Source: Youngiibacter multivorans
Lineage (GTDB): Bacteria > Bacillota > Clostridia > Clostridiales > Clostridiaceae
DNA length: 64,000 nucleotides
Direction: 5' to 3'
NCBI RefSeq assembly: GCF_017873395.1
Contig: NZ_JAGGKC010000005.1
Coordinates: 80,123 to 144,122, forward strand
This document shows positions 8,879-17,560 of the stretch, one piece after another (position 1 is the stretch's first letter; each line of letters opens with the position of its first letter). The translations under genes and the position numbers were made by a program. The notes under the pieces are model-generated. The model was not told the DNA's origin and did not search any database. It was given only the letters and a program-made list of their open reading frames with translations.

Positions 8879-9711
8879 AATCCGCCTGCACCCCCTTCCT
8901 TGTCGGTATCGAATTTGGAGGTCAGTGCCATGACCGCAAGGATAATCACCATGAGCACCATTGACATGGCTGATCCGAAGTGCCAGTCGCCAACGTACCT
9001 GAACTGCTGCTCAACCAGGTTTCCTATGAGGTTCGATTTGTTTCCTCCCAGGAGGTTCGATATTATGAATGTGCTGACAGCAGGTATGAACACCATGGTT
9101 ATACCCGTCATGATCCCGGGAAAGCTTAGCGGAAACACAACCTTCCAGAACACCCTCAGCTTATCAGCACCAAGGTCTTCAGCAGCCTCATACAGGTTCC
9201 TGTCCATCTTCGAAAGCACGGAATATATCGGCAGGACCATGAAAGGCAGGAAATTGTACACCATTCCAAGAAGCACAGCTGTATCGTTGTAGATGAGTTC
9301 CATCTGGGCAATTCCTAGGAATCCAAGGATGCTGTTTATTATCCCGTTCTTTCCGAGTATTGTCAGCCACGAGTAAGTCCTCAGAAGGAAATTCATCCAC
9401 ATAGGTATGACAAACAAAAGGATCATGGCATTCCTTCTGCTTTCCTTCTCCCTCGAAATGATATATGCTGCCGGGTATCCAAGCAGTAGGCAGATCAATG
9501 TTGACTGGAGGGCAAGGCTAAGTGACCTCCAAAGCACGCTCATATATATTGGTGTAAAGAACCTGCTGAAATTGGATAGGCTTGGAGTGAACTCCGTATA
9601 ATTCCCGCTGTCTCCGGTTGTGAATGCGAACCATGCCACAAGGAGAAGCGGAACGACTATGAATATGGACAGCCAGACAAGGTACGGGTATGCACTCTTC
9701 CTGAAGCTCAT
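8872..9711 (-). CDS. potB: polyamine ABC transporter permease PotB
   Basis: This is the first permease of the PotABCD importer, 279 residues with six predicted membrane helices. The EAA motif reads EAAEDLGADKLRVFWKVVFP. It overlaps the end of potA by four bases and the start of potC by seven, the usual tight pot operon arrangement. Confidence 0.93.
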   Translation of the reverse strand: MSFRKSAYPYLVWLSIFIVVPLLLVAWFAFTTGDSGNYTEFTPSLSNFSRFFTPIYMSVLWRSLSLALQSTLICLLLGYPAAYIISREKESRRNAMILLFVIPMWMNFLLRTYSWLTILGKNGIINSILGFLGIAQMELIYNDTAVLLGMVYNFLPFMVLPIYSVLSKMDRNLYEAAEDLGADKLRVFWKVVFPLSFPGIMTGITMVFIPAVSTFIISNLLGGNKSNLIGNLVEQQFRYVGDWHFGSAMSMVLMVIILAVMALTSKFDTDKEGGAGGLW

Positions 9712-10751
9712 GACAAGCCTCCCATGACATGGATGTTGTCAGGCACTATCTTAATGCCAACAGATGATCCTACAGGAACCATCCTGGTGCTGTGGACAAG
9801 CCACCTCCTGTCATCTCCCCTTATCTCCATCTCGTAATGCACACCCTTGAAGGTAACCTCTGTCACGACTCCAGTCAGATCACCTTTTTCAGGTGATACG
9901 ATTTCCACATCCTCGGGCCTTACCACCACCTGGACCTTCTCCCTTTCCCTGAAGCCCCTGTCGACGCATACGAACCTCTTTCCCGAGAATTCTACCAGGA
10001 AGTCCTCATGCATGATTCCGTCCATTATGTTGCTTTCACCGATGAAGCTGGCAACAAAGGCATTCTTTGGCTCGTTGTAGACGTCGATTGGTGTCCCGTT
10101 CTGCTGGATTACACCCTTGTCCATGACCACCACCGTGTCGGACATGGTAAGGGCTTCCTCCTGGTCGTGGGTGACATAGACGAAGGTGATGCCTACACTC
10201 TGCTGCATGCGCTTGAGCTCATGCTGCATCTCCTTCCGAAGCTTCAGGTCAAGCGCTCCAAGAGGCTCGTCAAGAAGAAGGACCTTTGGCTTGTTGACAA
10301 GCGCCCTTGCTATGGCGACCCTCTGCTGCTGGCCTCCTGACAGGGAGTTCACGTTCCTTTTCTCAAAGCCCTTAAGGTCCACAAGCCTCAGCATCTCAAG
10401 TATCCTCTCATGCATCTCATCCTTCGGCACCTTCTTTATCTTAAGCCCGAAGGCTATGTTCCCATAGACATCGAGGTGCGGAAAAAGGGCGTATTTCTGG
10501 AAAACAGTGTTTATCTGTCGTTCGTAGGGGGGAACCCCTGAAATGTCTTTCCCCTCAAACAGCAGCTCACCTTTCGACGCTGACTCGAATCCCCCTATGA
10601 TGCGAAGCGTCGTAGTCTTTCCGCAGCCTGATGGTCCAAGAAGTGTCAGGAACTCATTTTCCCGGATCTTCAGGTCGATGTCCTTAAGCACCTCTTCACT
10701 TCCAAAGCTCTTAGAGATGCCATTCAGCTCTATTATTATGTTTCCATTCAT
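9708..10751 (-). CDS. potA: polyamine ABC transporter ATP-binding protein
   Basis: This ATPase subunit powers polyamine import. Walker A GPSGCGKTT, signature LSGGQQQRVAIARAL, Walker B VLLLDEPLGALD and the switch histidine in VTHDQEEAL are all intact, and a C-terminal TOBE-like regulatory domain (residues about 270-347) brings it to normal PotA length of 347. An AGGGGG site precedes the ATG. It follows the XRE-cupin regulator by ten bases, so regulator and transporter are co-transcribed. Confidence 0.95.
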   Translation of the reverse strand: MNGNIIIELNGISKSFGSEEVLKDIDLKIRENEFLTLLGPSGCGKTTTLRIIGGFESASKGELLFEGKDISGVPPYERQINTVFQKYALFPHLDVYGNIAFGLKIKKVPKDEMHERILEMLRLVDLKGFEKRNVNSLSGGQQQRVAIARALVNKPKVLLLDEPLGALDLKLRKEMQHELKRMQQSVGITFVYVTHDQEEALTMSDTVVVMDKGVIQQNGTPIDVYNEPKNAFVASFIGESNIMDGIMHEDFLVEFSGKRFVCVDRGFREREKVQVVVRPEDVEIVSPEKGDLTGVVTEVTFKGVHYEMEIRGDDRRWLVHSTRMVPVGSSVGIKIVPDNIHVMGGLS

Positions 10752-10761
10752 ATTAATCCCC

Positions 10762-11301
10762 CTAGAAGCTCGGCGGCGAGCTGACCCATATCACCACCGC
10801 ATTCTTTTTCCCGCTGTTTTTCACCCGGTGTCCGGACCGGGACTTGAAATAGAAGCTGTCTCCTTTCTCAAGCCTCTGGACCTCACGTCCTCTTATAAGT
10901 TCTACGCTTCCTGAAAGGATATAACCGAACTCCTCACCCTCGTGGGGACTGTCCTCCTTGGTCTCCCCCCCGGGAAGGATTTCAGCCAGTATGGGCTCCA
11001 TGGAGTTCTTCTGGGCGTTCGGAATGAGCCAGGTTATGGAATATCCACGTTCCTCATCAGTCTTCATGAAGGTGTCTTCAGAGCTAAACACGACCTGTTC
11101 TTCCTCATCCTCCGTGAAGAACTCCCTGAGATTGGTTCCCAGGGCATCAAGGATGTCTACTAAGGTCGCGATCGACGGCGAAGTCAGTTCCCTTTCGAGC
11201 TGTGATATGAATCCCTTGGTGAGCTCGCACCGGTCAGCAAGCTCCTCCTGAGTGAGGTAGTTTCTGGTCCTCAGGTCCCTTATCCTCTCACCTATCTTCA
11301 A
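10762..11301 (-). CDS. XRE-family regulator with C-terminal cupin domain (PuuR-like)
   Basis: The N-terminal helix-turn-helix (IGERIRDLRTRNYLTQEELA, then CELTKGFISQLERELTSPS) is followed by a small-molecule-binding cupin (HEGEEFGYILSGSVELIRG, LEKGDSFYFKS, HRVKNSG). Proteins of this build often govern polyamine genes, and this one leads the potABCD operon, so polyamine-responsive autoregulation is the likely job. I chose a TTG start giving 179 residues because AAAGGAGG lies seven bases before it; a longer frame would extend across the promoter. The ligand is inferred from context only. Confidence 0.85.
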   Translation of the reverse strand: MKIGERIRDLRTRNYLTQEELADRCELTKGFISQLERELTSPSIATLVDILDALGTNLREFFTEDEEEQVVFSSEDTFMKTDEERGYSITWLIPNAQKNSMEPILAEILPGGETKEDSPHEGEEFGYILSGSVELIRGREVQRLEKGDSFYFKSRSGHRVKNSGKKNAVVIWVSSPPSF

Positions 11302-11353
11302 CTCAACCCCTCCTTTATTAAACAAAAAGTATAGAATCACTAAACTCACTTCG

Positions 11354-11382
11354 ATTATATTACCAACCTGAAATAAAATCAA
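11354..11382 (-). promoter_or_regulatory. predicted sigma-A promoter of the regulator-potABCD operon
   Basis: On the minus strand TTGATT and TATAAT are separated by 17 bases. Downstream, two direct AGTGA repeats within the leader are a possible operator for the operon's own regulator. Confidence 0.65.
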
Positions 11383-11456
11383 TGTTTCCCATAGCTTCCT
11401 TCCAGTGTCCTTCTGTTATCGCTTTATGCCCGTGTGCCATGCTTTGTGTTTTTTGC

Positions 11457-11462
11457 TATAAT
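11457..11462 (+). promoter_or_regulatory. extended -10 element before the Cys-tRNA(Pro) deacylase gene
   Basis: TGCTATAAT gives a consensus -10 with the TG extension, 30 bases before the TTG start. A clear -35 was not seen. Confidence 0.5.
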
Positions 11463-11492
11463 TAGTATGAAACAAAGACTGGAAGTGATGAT

Positions 11493-11990
11493 TTGAAGAA
11501 CGTAAAGACCAATGCCATGAGGCTCCTTGAGAAGGAAAAGATAGCATACGAGCTTATGACCTATGAGATTGTTGAAGGGTCAATGTCCCCTGAGTATCTT
11601 GCAGATCAGATAGGAAAGGACGTCCTTTCCATATTCAAGACTATAGTCACCGTCGGCCACAGCGGAAATAACTATGTGTTCGTGGTGCAGCTGACTGAGG
11701 AGCTTGACCTTAAGAAGGCTGCGAAGGCAGCTGATGAGAAGAACATAGAGCTGATCGACCAACGGGACCTGGAGAAGCTTACCGGCTATATCCGCGGTGG
11801 CTGCAGCCCAGTTGGTATGAAGAAGCAATTCAAGACCTTCTTCGACGAGCGCATAGGATCCTTCGAGAGGATCGTCGTCAGCGCAGGGAAAAGAGGCTTC
11901 CAGATCGAAGCTGATCCGAAAGACCTTGTGAGAGCTACCCGTGCAGCTGTTACTGACATAAAAAAGGATACGAAGAGCATATTCAGGTAG
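11493..11990 (+). CDS. ybaK: Cys-tRNA(Pro)/Cys-tRNA(Cys) deacylase (YbaK/EbsC family)
   Basis: YbaK-type editing proteins hydrolyse Cys mischarged on tRNA(Pro). The 165 residues cover the whole single-domain fold, with FKTIVTVGHSGNNYVFVVQLTEELDLKKAAKA in the core (the FKT and KAAKA lysines are conserved) and YIRGGCSPVGMKK, the Gly-rich loop typical of YbaK. It begins with TTG after GGAAGTGATG. The next gene begins 13 bases downstream, so the two share a transcript. Confidence 0.92.
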   Translation: MKNVKTNAMRLLEKEKIAYELMTYEIVEGSMSPEYLADQIGKDVLSIFKTIVTVGHSGNNYVFVVQLTEELDLKKAAKAADEKNIELIDQRDLEKLTGYIRGGCSPVGMKKQFKTFFDERIGSFERIVVSAGKRGFQIEADPKDLVRATRAAVTDIKKDTKSIFR

Positions 11991-12002
11991 GGAGGTGCTC
12001 AT

Positions 12003-13484
12003 TTGTCACAGATAACCATAACAGACCTCACCTTCGCCTATGAGGGCAGCTACGACAACATATTCGAGAACGTCGACCTTCGACTTGATACTGACTGGAG
12101 GCTTGGTCTTACCGGCAGGAACGGACGGGGAAAGACTACCTTCCTGAGGCTGCTTCAGGGCCTTTATGAATACTCCGGCAACATATCGTCTTGTGTCTCA
12201 TTCGAGTATTTTCCATATGTTGTGGAGAATATGAAACAAATGACGCTGGATGTTATAAATGGCATAAACGCAGAATTTTCTCACTGGGAGCTTATTAGGG
12301 AGCTTAACCTTCTCTCTGTGGATGAAGATGTCCTATACAGGCCATTCTCCACCTTAAGCAGCGGAGAGCGTACGAAGGTTCTCCTTGCTGCCATGTTCCT
12401 TAAGGAAACAAGCTTCCTTCTCATAGACGAACCAACCGACCATCTGGACCTGGAAGGAAGGAAAATTGTCAGCGAATACCTGTCCTCCAAGAAGGGCTTC
12501 ATACTCGTTTCGCACGACAGGGCGTTCCTTGACAATTGCATTGACCACATACTTTCCATAAATAGGACAGGCATCGAGCTCAGGAAGGGTAACTTCACAA
12601 CCTGGTGGAACGAAAAGGAAATAAGGGACAGGATGGAGGCTGATGACAACGAAAGGCTGAAGAAGGAGATCGGGAGGCTTAAGGACTCTGCAAGACGAAC
12701 CTCTGACTGGTCGGACAAGGTGGAAAAGACCAAAATCGGGACCAGGAATTCAGGCTCTAAGCCTGACAAGGGCTACATCGGCCACATGGCAGCCAAGATG
12801 ATGAAGCGGTCAAAGTCAATCGAAGCAAGGAAGAACCTGGCCATAGAGGACAAATCAAAGCTTTTCAAGGACACTGAAAGAACCTACAGCCTGAAGATAT
12901 CTCAGCTTTACTTCCATTCAGAAAGGCTCGTAAGCCTTGAGGATATTTCGATAAGCTACGGTGACAGGACAATACTTTCAGGAATTGGATTTGAGATCAG
13001 GACCGGAGACAGGATCGCCCTGACCGGCAGGAACGGCTCAGGGAAATCAAGCCTCCTGAAGCTTATTTGCGGGGAAGACATAAGCCATGCCGGAACACTC
13101 TGGAAGGGAGCGGACCTGAAGGTCTCCTTCGTCTCCCAGGACACCTCTCATCTCCATGGAAGCATAAGGGACCATTGCATCCAAAAGGACATAGATGAGG
13201 CCCTCTTCAGGGCGATCCTTCAGAAGCTCGGCTTCGAAAAGGCACAATTTGAAAAGGATATTGAGGACTGCTCCAGCGGACAGAAGAAGAAGGTCCTTAT
13301 TGCAGGCAGCCTTTGCGAAAAGGCACATCTCCATGTCTGGGACGAGCCCCTGAACTTCATCGATGTATTTTCAAGGATCCAGATAGAACAGCTGCTGCTC
13401 GAATACGAGCCGACCATAATATTCGTTGAGCATGACAGCGCCTTTTGCGAAGCTGTAGCCACGAGGACAATAAGCCTTTCCTGA
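12003..13484 (+). CDS. Lsa-type ABC-F ribosomal protection protein
   Basis: This protein has two ABC domains and no membrane segments. Site 1: GRNGRGKT (residues 38-45), LSSGERTKVLLA, FLLIDEPTDHLD. Site 2: GRNGSGKS, CSSGQKKKVLIAGSLC, LHVWDEPLNFIDV. The unusual second signature and WDEPLNFID Walker B, with the start ITDLTFAYEGSYDNIFENV, place it in the Lsa/Vga/CplR branch, which displaces lincosamides, streptogramin A and pleuromutilins from the ribosome. The linker of about 90 residues between domains, which reaches the peptidyl-transferase centre in the family, is present. TTG start with GGAGGTG. Resistance itself is inferred, since some members have other roles. Confidence 0.85.
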   Translation: MSQITITDLTFAYEGSYDNIFENVDLRLDTDWRLGLTGRNGRGKTTFLRLLQGLYEYSGNISSCVSFEYFPYVVENMKQMTLDVINGINAEFSHWELIRELNLLSVDEDVLYRPFSTLSSGERTKVLLAAMFLKETSFLLIDEPTDHLDLEGRKIVSEYLSSKKGFILVSHDRAFLDNCIDHILSINRTGIELRKGNFTTWWNEKEIRDRMEADDNERLKKEIGRLKDSARRTSDWSDKVEKTKIGTRNSGSKPDKGYIGHMAAKMMKRSKSIEARKNLAIEDKSKLFKDTERTYSLKISQLYFHSERLVSLEDISISYGDRTILSGIGFEIRTGDRIALTGRNGSGKSSLLKLICGEDISHAGTLWKGADLKVSFVSQDTSHLHGSIRDHCIQKDIDEALFRAILQKLGFEKAQFEKDIEDCSSGQKKKVLIAGSLCEKAHLHVWDEPLNFIDVFSRIQIEQLLLEYEPTIIFVEHDSAFCEAVATRTISLS

Positions 13485-13502
13485 ATACACAGTTACAGAA
13501 AA

Positions 13503-13528
13503 ACCGGCAAAGGTAACCCTCTGCCGGT
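13503..13528. terminator. bidirectional terminator between convergent genes
   Basis: ACCGGCA and TGCCGGT arms enclose an inner AGG/CCT pair. It separates the ABC-F gene from the convergent nitroreductase gene. Confidence 0.7.
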
Positions 13529-13544
13529 ATAAATTTTAAAGCTA

Positions 13545-14141
13545 TTAGCTTAATACGGTCACTCTCTCAGCTACTGGACTTGCATTCCTGGCTCCAGGCT
13601 GTCCCTCTACGCTTCCGAAAGGCATCTGGGACATGAGCTTGTAGGTATCAGGTATGCCGAATGTCTTCCTGACCTCGTCGTCTATAAGTGGATTGTAATG
13701 CTGAAGCGATGCTCCAAGGCCTTCTGAAGTGAGTCCTGTCCAGACAGTGTACTGAAGCATGCCTGATGACTGATAAGACCATGGGACGAAGTTGTCCTTG
13801 TAGAGTTCGAACTGCTTCTCAAGTCCTCTTACTACTTCAGTATCCTCGTAGAAAAGAACTGTTCCGAGTCCGGCAGCAAATGAATCTATCTTGTCGCTTG
13901 TTGCCTGGAATGCGTTCTCAGGGACTACCTTCTTGAGTGTTTCCTTAACTATGCTCCAAAGCTTCGCGTGGTTTTCATCAAACAGAACAACAACCCTCCC
14001 GCTCTGCGAGTTCATGGCAGTAGGCGAATACAGCATTGCATCCTCTATGATTGACTTTATCCTTTCCTTTTCGACTACTTCCCTTGCACCTATGTTGTAG
14101 AATGACCTTCTGGCCTTCATGATTTCATTGAAATTGTTCAT
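13545..14141 (-). CDS. nitroreductase family flavoprotein
   Basis: This 198-residue FMN enzyme has the family start NEIMKARRSFYNIGAREV with the Arg-Arg-Ser FMN-phosphate contact and SPTAMNSQSGRVVVL. The C-terminal part (WTGLTSEGLGASLQHYNPLID, then GIPDTYKLMSQMPFGS) matches the small bacterial oxidoreductases that reduce nitro compounds or quinones with NAD(P)H. A GGAGG site precedes the ATG. It follows the FrnE-like gene by 16 bases, so the two are co-transcribed, which suggests a redox-stress role. The native substrate is unknown. Confidence 0.9.
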   Translation of the reverse strand: MNNFNEIMKARRSFYNIGAREVVEKERIKSIIEDAMLYSPTAMNSQSGRVVVLFDENHAKLWSIVKETLKKVVPENAFQATSDKIDSFAAGLGTVLFYEDTEVVRGLEKQFELYKDNFVPWSYQSSGMLQYTVWTGLTSEGLGASLQHYNPLIDDEVRKTFGIPDTYKLMSQMPFGSVEGQPGARNASPVAERVTVLS

Positions 14142-14157
14142 TTTTTTCCTCCTGTTA

Positions 14158-14802
14158 TTATCCTAATTTCCCGTCTCTTGCGCCTTCAAGTACTTTCCTG
14201 AAGCTTTCAGGGCTCTGGGCACCGCTTAGTGCGTATTTTCCGTCGATTACGAAGAACGGCACGCCGCTGATTCCATAATCTTTTGCATCCTTCTGGTCAT
14301 TTTTAACGTCTGCAGAATACCCGCTTCCGTCTAAGATATCAATAGCCTCATCATCAGGAATGCCTGCCTCCTGTGCAATTGCAAGAAGTACATCCCTTGA
14401 AGATATGTCCAGTCCGTCCACGAAGTACGAACGGTACATTGCTTCAGTGAATCTTGATCCCTGGCCCTTCTTCCTTGCAAGGTGCCCAAGCCTGTGTGCA
14501 TCGAAGGTGCTTACATGGAACAGCTCATCAGTAAAATTAAGTCCGTCCTTTGAAGCCATCATTGCAACCTGCCTGATCCTGTCCCTGGCCTCTTCATGTG
14601 ATATGCCGTACTTTTCAGAAAGGCTTATATAATATGGGCTGCTTTCGCCTGATTTCGCATCAGGGTCTAGCTGGAAGCTTCTGTATACTATCTCGGCTCC
14701 GTCCTTTAGACCAGTTTCCTCAAGCGCCTTCATCAGCCTTGTGGAACCTATGTAGCAGAACGGGCATACATAATCAGACCAAATATCTATCCTCAAGATC
14801 AT
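14158..14802 (-). CDS. DsbA-family oxidoreductase (FrnE-like)
   Basis: A thioredoxin-fold protein of 214 residues with an inserted helical domain. The active-site motif CPFC is in IDIWSDYVCPFCYIGS near the N-terminus; the cis-Pro loop is GVPFFVIDGKYALSGAQ. No signal peptide is seen, so it acts in the cytoplasm, as FrnE does. I use the ATG reading MILRIDIW because GAAGGAG is directly upstream; a longer frame adds 15 residues without a ribosome site. The C-terminal SPESFRKVLE is typical of the family. Confidence 0.88.
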   Translation of the reverse strand: MILRIDIWSDYVCPFCYIGSTRLMKALEETGLKDGAEIVYRSFQLDPDAKSGESSPYYISLSEKYGISHEEARDRIRQVAMMASKDGLNFTDELFHVSTFDAHRLGHLARKKGQGSRFTEAMYRSYFVDGLDISSRDVLLAIAQEAGIPDDEAIDILDGSGYSADVKNDQKDAKDYGISGVPFFVIDGKYALSGAQSPESFRKVLEGARDGKLG

Positions 14803-14851
14803 CGCTCCTTCACGGCTGTGTTCTTCGCCGTAATCCAATGATACCATAGAT

Positions 14852-14879
14852 TTTATACAATTTCATCGCATATTATCAA
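14852..14879 (-). promoter_or_regulatory. predicted promoter of the FrnE-nitroreductase operon
   Basis: On the minus strand TTGATA and TATAAA are 16 bases apart, ending 50 bases before the FrnE start. A 10-base palindrome ACTAATTAGT lies just upstream at 14895-14904 and could be an operator. Confidence 0.55.
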
Positions 14880-15074
14880 ATATGAGGATTTAATACTAAT
14901 TAGTGCTATTTCTCGCACAGCTTTGAATAACAAATGAATGTTATTGACAATATGACAATCTGATTTACACCACAGGAGCTTCTTGACATGAAAACCATGC
15001 AGATATTGCTATTTTATCATTATCTATGACTTGTTTCGTTAATTTTTATCAAACAGCCATGGAGACAATGAGTG

Positions 15075-15125
15075 ACAACAAGAAAAGCGGAAGAGGTTTC
15101 AGGCCTCCTCCGCTTTTCTTGTTGT
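15075..15125. terminator. long-stem bidirectional terminator
   Basis: Arms ACAACAAGAAAAGCGG and CCGCTTTTCTTGTTGT pair perfectly over 16 bases and the stem extends inward by a further six with one mismatch. The A-rich/T-rich outer arms supply a U-tract on both strands. It follows the lpdD-like gene on the minus strand. Confidence 0.75.
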
Positions 15126-15191
15126 TCGTATGATCCTTATCATCTTGAACATGATTACCTGTTACTGCTCCTCTGTGTTTTCAGCCTGAAG

Positions 15192-15581
15192 CTACTTTTC
15201 CATCAGGCTTTCCAGTCCGTCAATTATCTTTCCCATCACAGCTTCATAGTTTTTCCATAGTACCTTGATGTCATCTTCTGTAGCATCATCGATGTGTATG
15301 CCTGCTACAACTACGGTCTGACAGGAAAACCTTGAAGCAAGCTTCAGTGCCGCTGACCTTGCCAGCTCGTCCTCCTTGTGTCCCGTAACACAGATGACGC
15401 TGGCTGAGGCTGATGTCTTCTCCTTGTCGGCAAGGCTCATCCTGGGTGATGCCAGTGCAACTGCACCGATGTGGGGTGTATCCCCTCCGCATATAGCAAC
15501 GGAAACATCCCTGCCGCAAAGAAGGACTTCCGCTTCAACCTTGTAGACCCCTTCTCCTGCTTCAAAGCTTTGCTGCTTCAT
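15192..15581 (-). CDS. LpdD-like prenylated-flavin chaperone
   Basis: A 129-residue protein resembling the LpdD/proteasome-assembly-chaperone-like family found next to UbiX-type prenyltransferases in Firmicutes (for example the L. plantarum gallate decarboxylase cluster). Visible features are GVYKVEAEVLLCGRDVSVAICGG, HIGAVALASPR and VICVTGHKEDELARSAA. It overlaps the end of ubiX by 20 bases. I chose the ATG reading MKQQSF because GGAG is 9 bases upstream. In the family it is thought to help deliver prenyl-FMN to UbiD-type decarboxylases; none is encoded here. Family call moderately sure. Confidence 0.7.
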   Translation of the reverse strand: MKQQSFEAGEGVYKVEAEVLLCGRDVSVAICGGDTPHIGAVALASPRMSLADKEKTSASASVICVTGHKEDELARSAALKLASRFSCQTVVVAGIHIDDATEDDIKVLWKNYEAVMGKIIDGLESLMEK

Positions 15582-16146
15582 CGTCAACCGCTCCTTCCCA
15601 GGGTATGAATTTCGTGTGTCTCATTCCGAACTGCATGAGGATCTTGCCCACTACATGGTTGATCTGGTCATCCAGCGAGTGTGGGTTGTTATAGAAAGTC
15701 AGCATCGGAGGTACGATTGTGCACCCTATATCCGCTGCTTCCTTCATGTTTCTCAGATGAACCTTGCCCATGGGCATCTCCCTTGGCACAAGCACTACTC
15801 TCCTGTTCTCCTTGAGGCAAACATCCACCGCCCTGACGAGCAGGTTTGAGGCATATCCGGCGCTTATGGCTGCCAGTGTCTTCATGCTGCAAGGTACGAC
15901 AATCATTCCGTCTGTCTGGAAAGAGCCGCTTGATATTGAAGCCGCAAGATTCTTGTTGCTGTGTACCACGTCCGCGATTTCAGTAAGCTTTGAAAGGGGC
16001 ATGTCGGTTTCAAGCTCCCAGGTAGTCACTGCTCCCTTGGAAATTACGAGGTGAACCTCACAGCCCTCCTGCTGCTTCAATGCCTTCAGCAGGAAGTAGC
16101 CCATGACCACTCCACTTGCTCCTGATATTCCTACTATTATCCTCAT
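15562..16146 (-). CDS. ubiX: UbiX/Pad1-type flavin prenyltransferase
   Basis: UbiX attaches dimethylallyl phosphate to FMN, giving the prenyl-FMN cofactor used by UbiD decarboxylases. The 194 residues show the N-terminal GISGASGVVMGYFLLKAL, the central MIVVPCSMKTLAAISAGYASNLLVRAVDVCLK in part (VVPCSMKTLA, RAVDVCLKE) and RRVVLVPREMPMG, all typical of the family. It sits between a DASS transporter and an LpdD-like gene, with an AAAGGATGG ribosome site. The client decarboxylase must be elsewhere; an aromatic acid pathway is likely but not shown. Confidence 0.92.
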   Translation of the reverse strand: MRIIVGISGASGVVMGYFLLKALKQQEGCEVHLVISKGAVTTWELETDMPLSKLTEIADVVHSNKNLAASISSGSFQTDGMIVVPCSMKTLAAISAGYASNLLVRAVDVCLKENRRVVLVPREMPMGKVHLRNMKEAADIGCTIVPPMLTFYNNPHSLDDQINHVVGKILMQFGMRHTKFIPWEGAVDDEAAKL

Positions 16147-16180
16147 TCAAACCATCCTTTCAAAATCATCAGCGCATGCT

Positions 16181-17560
16181 CTAGAAAAGCCCTAGAAGCA
16201 TCCACCAGGGAACCTCTACAGCCACTGTTATGATAAAAACAGCTGCAGTGAGAGGAATACCCAGCCTCATAGTCTCTTTCTGCGAATACATCCCATTTTC
16301 ATCACCCTGTCCCACAAGCATGTTCAGATGCTGGAAAGGAAATACGTAGTGTACTGCAATAGCAGTATACACAAGGAATGTAGGTATAAGGGGATTGATC
16401 CCCATAGGAAGTGTGAAGGCAAGAAGTGCGGGAATCGCGACTCCCATTACAGCAATCACGCTTCCAAGCACCATGTGTATCCCTATTGATATCGCAGCTA
16501 TCAATGCCGCAAGTATGAAAGGATTTGCAGGTACACTGGATGGAAGAATCGTATTGGCTATCCATGAATTCATTCCGGTAGCGCCGCCTACCTTTCCTAT
16601 AGCCATTGCAGCTGTCAGGAAAAGGAGCACGTGCACCGGAACCTCAGACCATGATTTAGGTGTAAGCACCTCTCCAACTACCGGAAGGCTCATAAGCATT
16701 GCTATGATAAGCGTGACCCATCCGATGTTCACCCCGTGCACAGAGTCGGTCATCCAGAATGCCACTGCTATTACAAGCCATACCATGGTCCTTTTTTCGA
16801 TAACCTTCAGCTTGCCCATAGCTGAAAGCTTTGCCCTTATCTCATCCTTGTTCATTGTCACCTTCTTCGAAGGCTTGAAAAGCACGAGTATCATGAGACA
16901 TGTTATTATGCTTGCGGCAATTGCCGGGACTCCCATGTATTTAAACCAGTCGGACCAGCCAACCTGTACTCCAGAAGCCTGAACTGCAAGTGGATTAATG
17001 ACGCTGTCACCGGTAAGGAATATTAGTGAAACAGGCACAGATGCCGCAAATACTGAGAATCCTATCTTCACCGCATCTTCCCTGGGAAGATTTGCGCTTC
17101 TAATCACCACAGACATGACCGACATGATCAGGAATGCCCTTGGCCACGGATGAGGTATCAGTATGCTTAGAATGAAAGTAAGCACAAAGGCGGATATTAT
17201 TATACTGTTGTATGAGTCCACGAATTTTATTATGAATGCGTATGCTATCCTTTCGCCAAGACCTGATGATTTCACAGCTCCTGCGATTAGATACGCTCCT
17301 ATCACCAGATACATGGTAGGCCCGGTCCATGAGGCAAATACAGTTCCTGATGGTGCGCAGCCCGTAACGATAAGGAGCCCCAGGTAAAGCCCTGATGTGT
17401 ATCCTGATTGTGCAACCTGGAAGGCCCAGAACACAACTGTCATGAGCGTCAGGCCAAGAGTCATCCTGCCTTCGTAAGTGAGCCCGTCAATCGGGATAAT
17501 GGCCGTGGCTGCGGCAACTGCAATGCCAAGTACAAGTCCAAGCTTTTTCTTGTCCATCAT
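16181..17560 (-). CDS. DASS/SLC13-family anion (dicarboxylate-type) transporter
   Basis: A polytopic membrane protein of 459 residues with about 11-12 hydrophobic helices. The SLC13-type architecture shows two re-entrant halves, with Asn/Thr-containing segments such as FLTGDSVINPLAVQ in the first half and KVGGATGMNSWIA plus GSVIAVMGVAIPALLAF in the second. Family members move di- or tricarboxylates, usually with Na+, or exchange them. It is the first gene of the transporter-ubiX-lpdD operon and diverges from a LysR regulator, so its substrate may be the carboxylic acid handled by the missing UbiD enzyme. Confidence 0.85.
   Translation of the reverse strand: MMDKKKLGLVLGIAVAAATAIIPIDGLTYEGRMTLGLTLMTVVFWAFQVAQSGYTSGLYLGLLIVTGCAPSGTVFASWTGPTMYLVIGAYLIAGAVKSSGLGERIAYAFIIKFVDSYNSIIISAFVLTFILSILIPHPWPRAFLIMSVMSVVIRSANLPREDAVKIGFSVFAASVPVSLIFLTGDSVINPLAVQASGVQVGWSDWFKYMGVPAIAASIITCLMILVLFKPSKKVTMNKDEIRAKLSAMGKLKVIEKRTMVWLVIAVAFWMTDSVHGVNIGWVTLIIAMLMSLPVVGEVLTPKSWSEVPVHVLLFLTAAMAIGKVGGATGMNSWIANTILPSSVPANPFILAALIAAISIGIHMVLGSVIAVMGVAIPALLAFTLPMGINPLIPTFLVYTAIAVHYVFPFQHLNMLVGQGDENGMYSQKETMRLGIPLTAAVFIITVAVEVPWWMLLGLF

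Larger units (their letters stand above)
14803..15191. other. intergenic region without a gene
   Basis: This stretch of 389 bases holds the FrnE promoter, small AT-rich palindromes (ACTAATTAGT; AATAAC...GTTATT around 14925-14945) and a strong hairpin terminator for the genes to the right. I see no credible coding frame or known RNA. Confidence 0.6.

Noticed and set aside
15072..15260. Small plus-strand open frame
   Set aside because: It is built on one arm of the terminator hairpin and then runs antisense to the lpdD-like gene end.
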